Source: JAYZVT01 sp050248375 (GTDB lineage Bacteria > Pseudomonadota > Alphaproteobacteria > Rhizobiales > Methyloligellaceae). Taken from it: a DNA stretch of 13,857 nt. A program made the position numbers and the translations under genes. The stretch lies in assembly GCA_050248375.1 (NCBI GenBank), contig JBFWSL010000066.1, positions 1-13,857 on the forward strand, given 5' to 3'. The notes below the pieces were generated by a model. That model worked only from the letters and a program-made list of their open reading frames with translations, was not told the DNA's origin and did not search any database. Position 1 is the first letter of the stretch, and each line of letters begins with the position of its first letter. This document shows, in pieces, positions 12,815-13,857 of this stretch.

Positions 12815-13204
12815 TTACCGCACCAGGATGACGGGGCCGAGGCGGACGGCCTGGGAATGCTCGACGGCGTGCACGATGTCGTCGGAAAGCGACTCCTTCG
12901 ACGGCTTGATGACGATGCGCGCCTTGCCGGAGGGCGCGGCGCGAACCAGCGCCTCGCCGATACCGTCGAGGTCAACCGCCTCGCCATTCACGGAGAAGCG
13001 TCCCGCGTCCTTGACCGCCAGCAGGATCATCGGCGCATCGCTGTCGGCGGGCTTCGCCGCCTTGCCGCCGAGCGCCACCTCCACATGGGAAAAGCGGCTG
13101 AAGGTGGAGGCGAGCATGAAGAACAGCAACAGCAGGAAGACAACGTCGATGATCGGCGTCAGGCTGAAACGCTGCTTCGGCCTGGCGCCCGGGCTAATTC
13201 GCAT
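12815..13204 (-). CDS. exbD: ExbD-family biopolymer transport protein 1
   Basis: 129 residues, the normal ExbD size. It has a short cytoplasmic N-terminus rich in Arg/Lys and one membrane helix at about 16-35 (LTPIIDVVFLLLLFFMLAS) with the essential Asp20 in the IID position. A periplasmic domain follows with KARIVIKPSKES and the closing VEHSQAVRLGPVILV. It partners ExbB to use the proton gradient and pull on TonB. The start overlaps the exbB stop by 11 bp, so translation is coupled. The second ExbD follows after 13 bp. ExbD and TolR are alike in sequence; tonB in the operon and the absence of tolA, tolB and pal favour the ExbD assignment. Confidence 0.92.
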   Translation of the reverse strand: MRISPGARPKQRFSLTPIIDVVFLLLLFFMLASTFSRFSHVEVALGGKAAKPADSDAPMILLAVKDAGRFSVNGEAVDLDGIGEALVRAAPSGKARIVIKPSKESLSDDIVHAVEHSQAVRLGPVILVR

Positions 13205-13857
13205 TTTTCGCCGCCATGGCGACAGCCAGCCGCACGCGCATGCCTTCCGCGGCCTGGCTCTTGACCGCGCGCACGGGCGGATTGGTCATCACCTCGGTAA
13301 CGAACAGCTCCATGGACGCGCGCACGCGCTCGATGTGGCTCTCGAACCAGTACAGCACCAGCGACACCGGCATGGCGACCGCGAGGCCGACGGCGGTGGT
13401 GAGCAGCGCCACCCAGATGCCGCCGGCGAGATCGGCGGGGTTGACCTGCGTGCCGGCTGCCTGCAGCGACTGGAACGCCTCGATCATGCCGATGACGGTG
13501 CCGAACAGGCCAAGCAGCGGCGCCACCTGCACCACGGCCTCCAGGCCGCGCAGATAGGAGCGCAGGGCGGAGATCTCCGACTGGGCGAGATGCTCGGTCT
13601 CCTCACGCAGATGCTGCTCCTCGCGGCGGGAAGCGGCGCCCGCCATGGCAAAGCCAACGACGCGGGCGACGGGTCCGCGCAGGCGGCTGACCGCGGCCAG
13701 CGCCTTCTCGTAGTCCTGGGCGATCCAGAGTGAAACGGCCCCGGACACCGCCTTACGGGACGCTCCGGAGCTGAAATAGAACTGCCACAGCTTGAGCAGG
13801 ATGATGGTGAGGGCGAAAACCGACAGGACCAGAAGCAGCGCGACCACGGGTCCGCCG
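13194..13857 (-). CDS. exbB: ExbB/MotA-TolQ family proton channel protein (5' end outside window)
   Basis: Partial: the frame runs off the right edge, and the visible N-terminus reads GGPVVALLLVLSV, a familiar part of the first helix of ExbB, so the start lies beyond 13857. A GTG at 13847 is only an internal codon. About 220 residues are present. Helix 1 is followed by a long cytoplasmic region (about 30-110), helix 2 has VAPLLGLFGTVIGMIEAF, and helix 3 has GGIWVALLTTAVGLAVAMP with the polar threonines that line the ion path. ExbB pentamers enclose the ExbD dimer and rotate or shift it using proton flow. It is the first visible gene of the exbB-exbD1-exbD2-tonB-rrf2 operon, and its stop overlaps the exbD1 start by 11 bp. 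Confidence 0.92.
   Translation of the reverse strand, partial: GGPVVALLLVLSVFALTIILLKLWQFYFSSGASRKAVSGAVSLWIAQDYEKALAAVSRLRGPVARVVGFAMAGAASRREEQHLREETEHLAQSEISALRSYLRGLEAVVQVAPLLGLFGTVIGMIEAFQSLQAAGTQVNPADLAGGIWVALLTTAVGLAVAMPVSLVLYWFESHIERVRASMELFVTEVMTNPPVRAVKSQAAEGMRVRLAVAMAAKNAN

Noticed and set aside
12802..12987. N-terminal extension of ExbD2 back to 12987
   Set aside because: It would overlap about 170 bp of exbD1 and add a Ser/Arg/Pro stretch foreign to the family; the GTG at 12801 gives the normal ExbD start.
13845..13847. GTG as the true start of exbB
   Set aside because: The codons before it read Gly-Gly-Pro, which belong to the conserved first part of ExbB, so the gene continues past the window edge.

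Overview
This GC-rich window reads as chromosomal DNA of an alphaproteobacterium, probably a member of the Hyphomicrobiales (Rhizobiales). The reasons are a phnW-phnA-phnY order like that known from Sinorhizobium meliloti, a RirA/NsrR-type Rrf2 regulator, and two copies of a palindromic CTAG-bounded intergenic repeat of a kind I remember as widespread in that order. No rRNA, tRNA, CRISPR array, transposase or phage gene is visible, and no gap between genes exceeds about 300 bases.

Region 1 (1-423): repeat copy 1, abutting the stop codon of a small minus-strand protein with a CxxC...HxC motif.

Region 2 (424-7908): a phosphonate locus. A minus-strand LysR regulator and a DMT-type (EamA-like) transporter diverge from a plus-strand operon phnW-phnA-phnY plus a Na+/phosphate transporter with a C-terminal PhoU-like domain. 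PhnW, PhnY and PhnA together turn 2-aminoethylphosphonate (AEP) into alanine, acetate and phosphate. The transporter is tightly linked and may get rid of the phosphate that accumulates when AEP is used as a carbon or nitrogen source. The 102-bp divergent gap holds LysR-type T-N11-A dyads and no Pho box that I could see.

Region 3 (7909-11070): lpxB standing apart from any other lpx gene, overlapped by 4 bp by a DASS/SLC13 transporter. A one-helix small membrane protein and a strong terminator-like hairpin follow.

Region 4 (11096-13857): repeat copy 2, then a minus-strand TonB energisation operon read from the right edge: exbB (5' end cut by the window), exbD1, exbD2, tonB and an Rrf2 regulator, all overlapping or within 20 bp. 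This is the most unusual part. ExbD2 has Asn where ExbD1 has the membrane Asp that carries protons. The Rrf2 protein lacks all three cysteines that hold the Fe-S cluster in RirA and NsrR. Together they suggest an asymmetric ExbB/ExbD-D/ExbD-N motor linked to a regulator that has lost the usual cluster.
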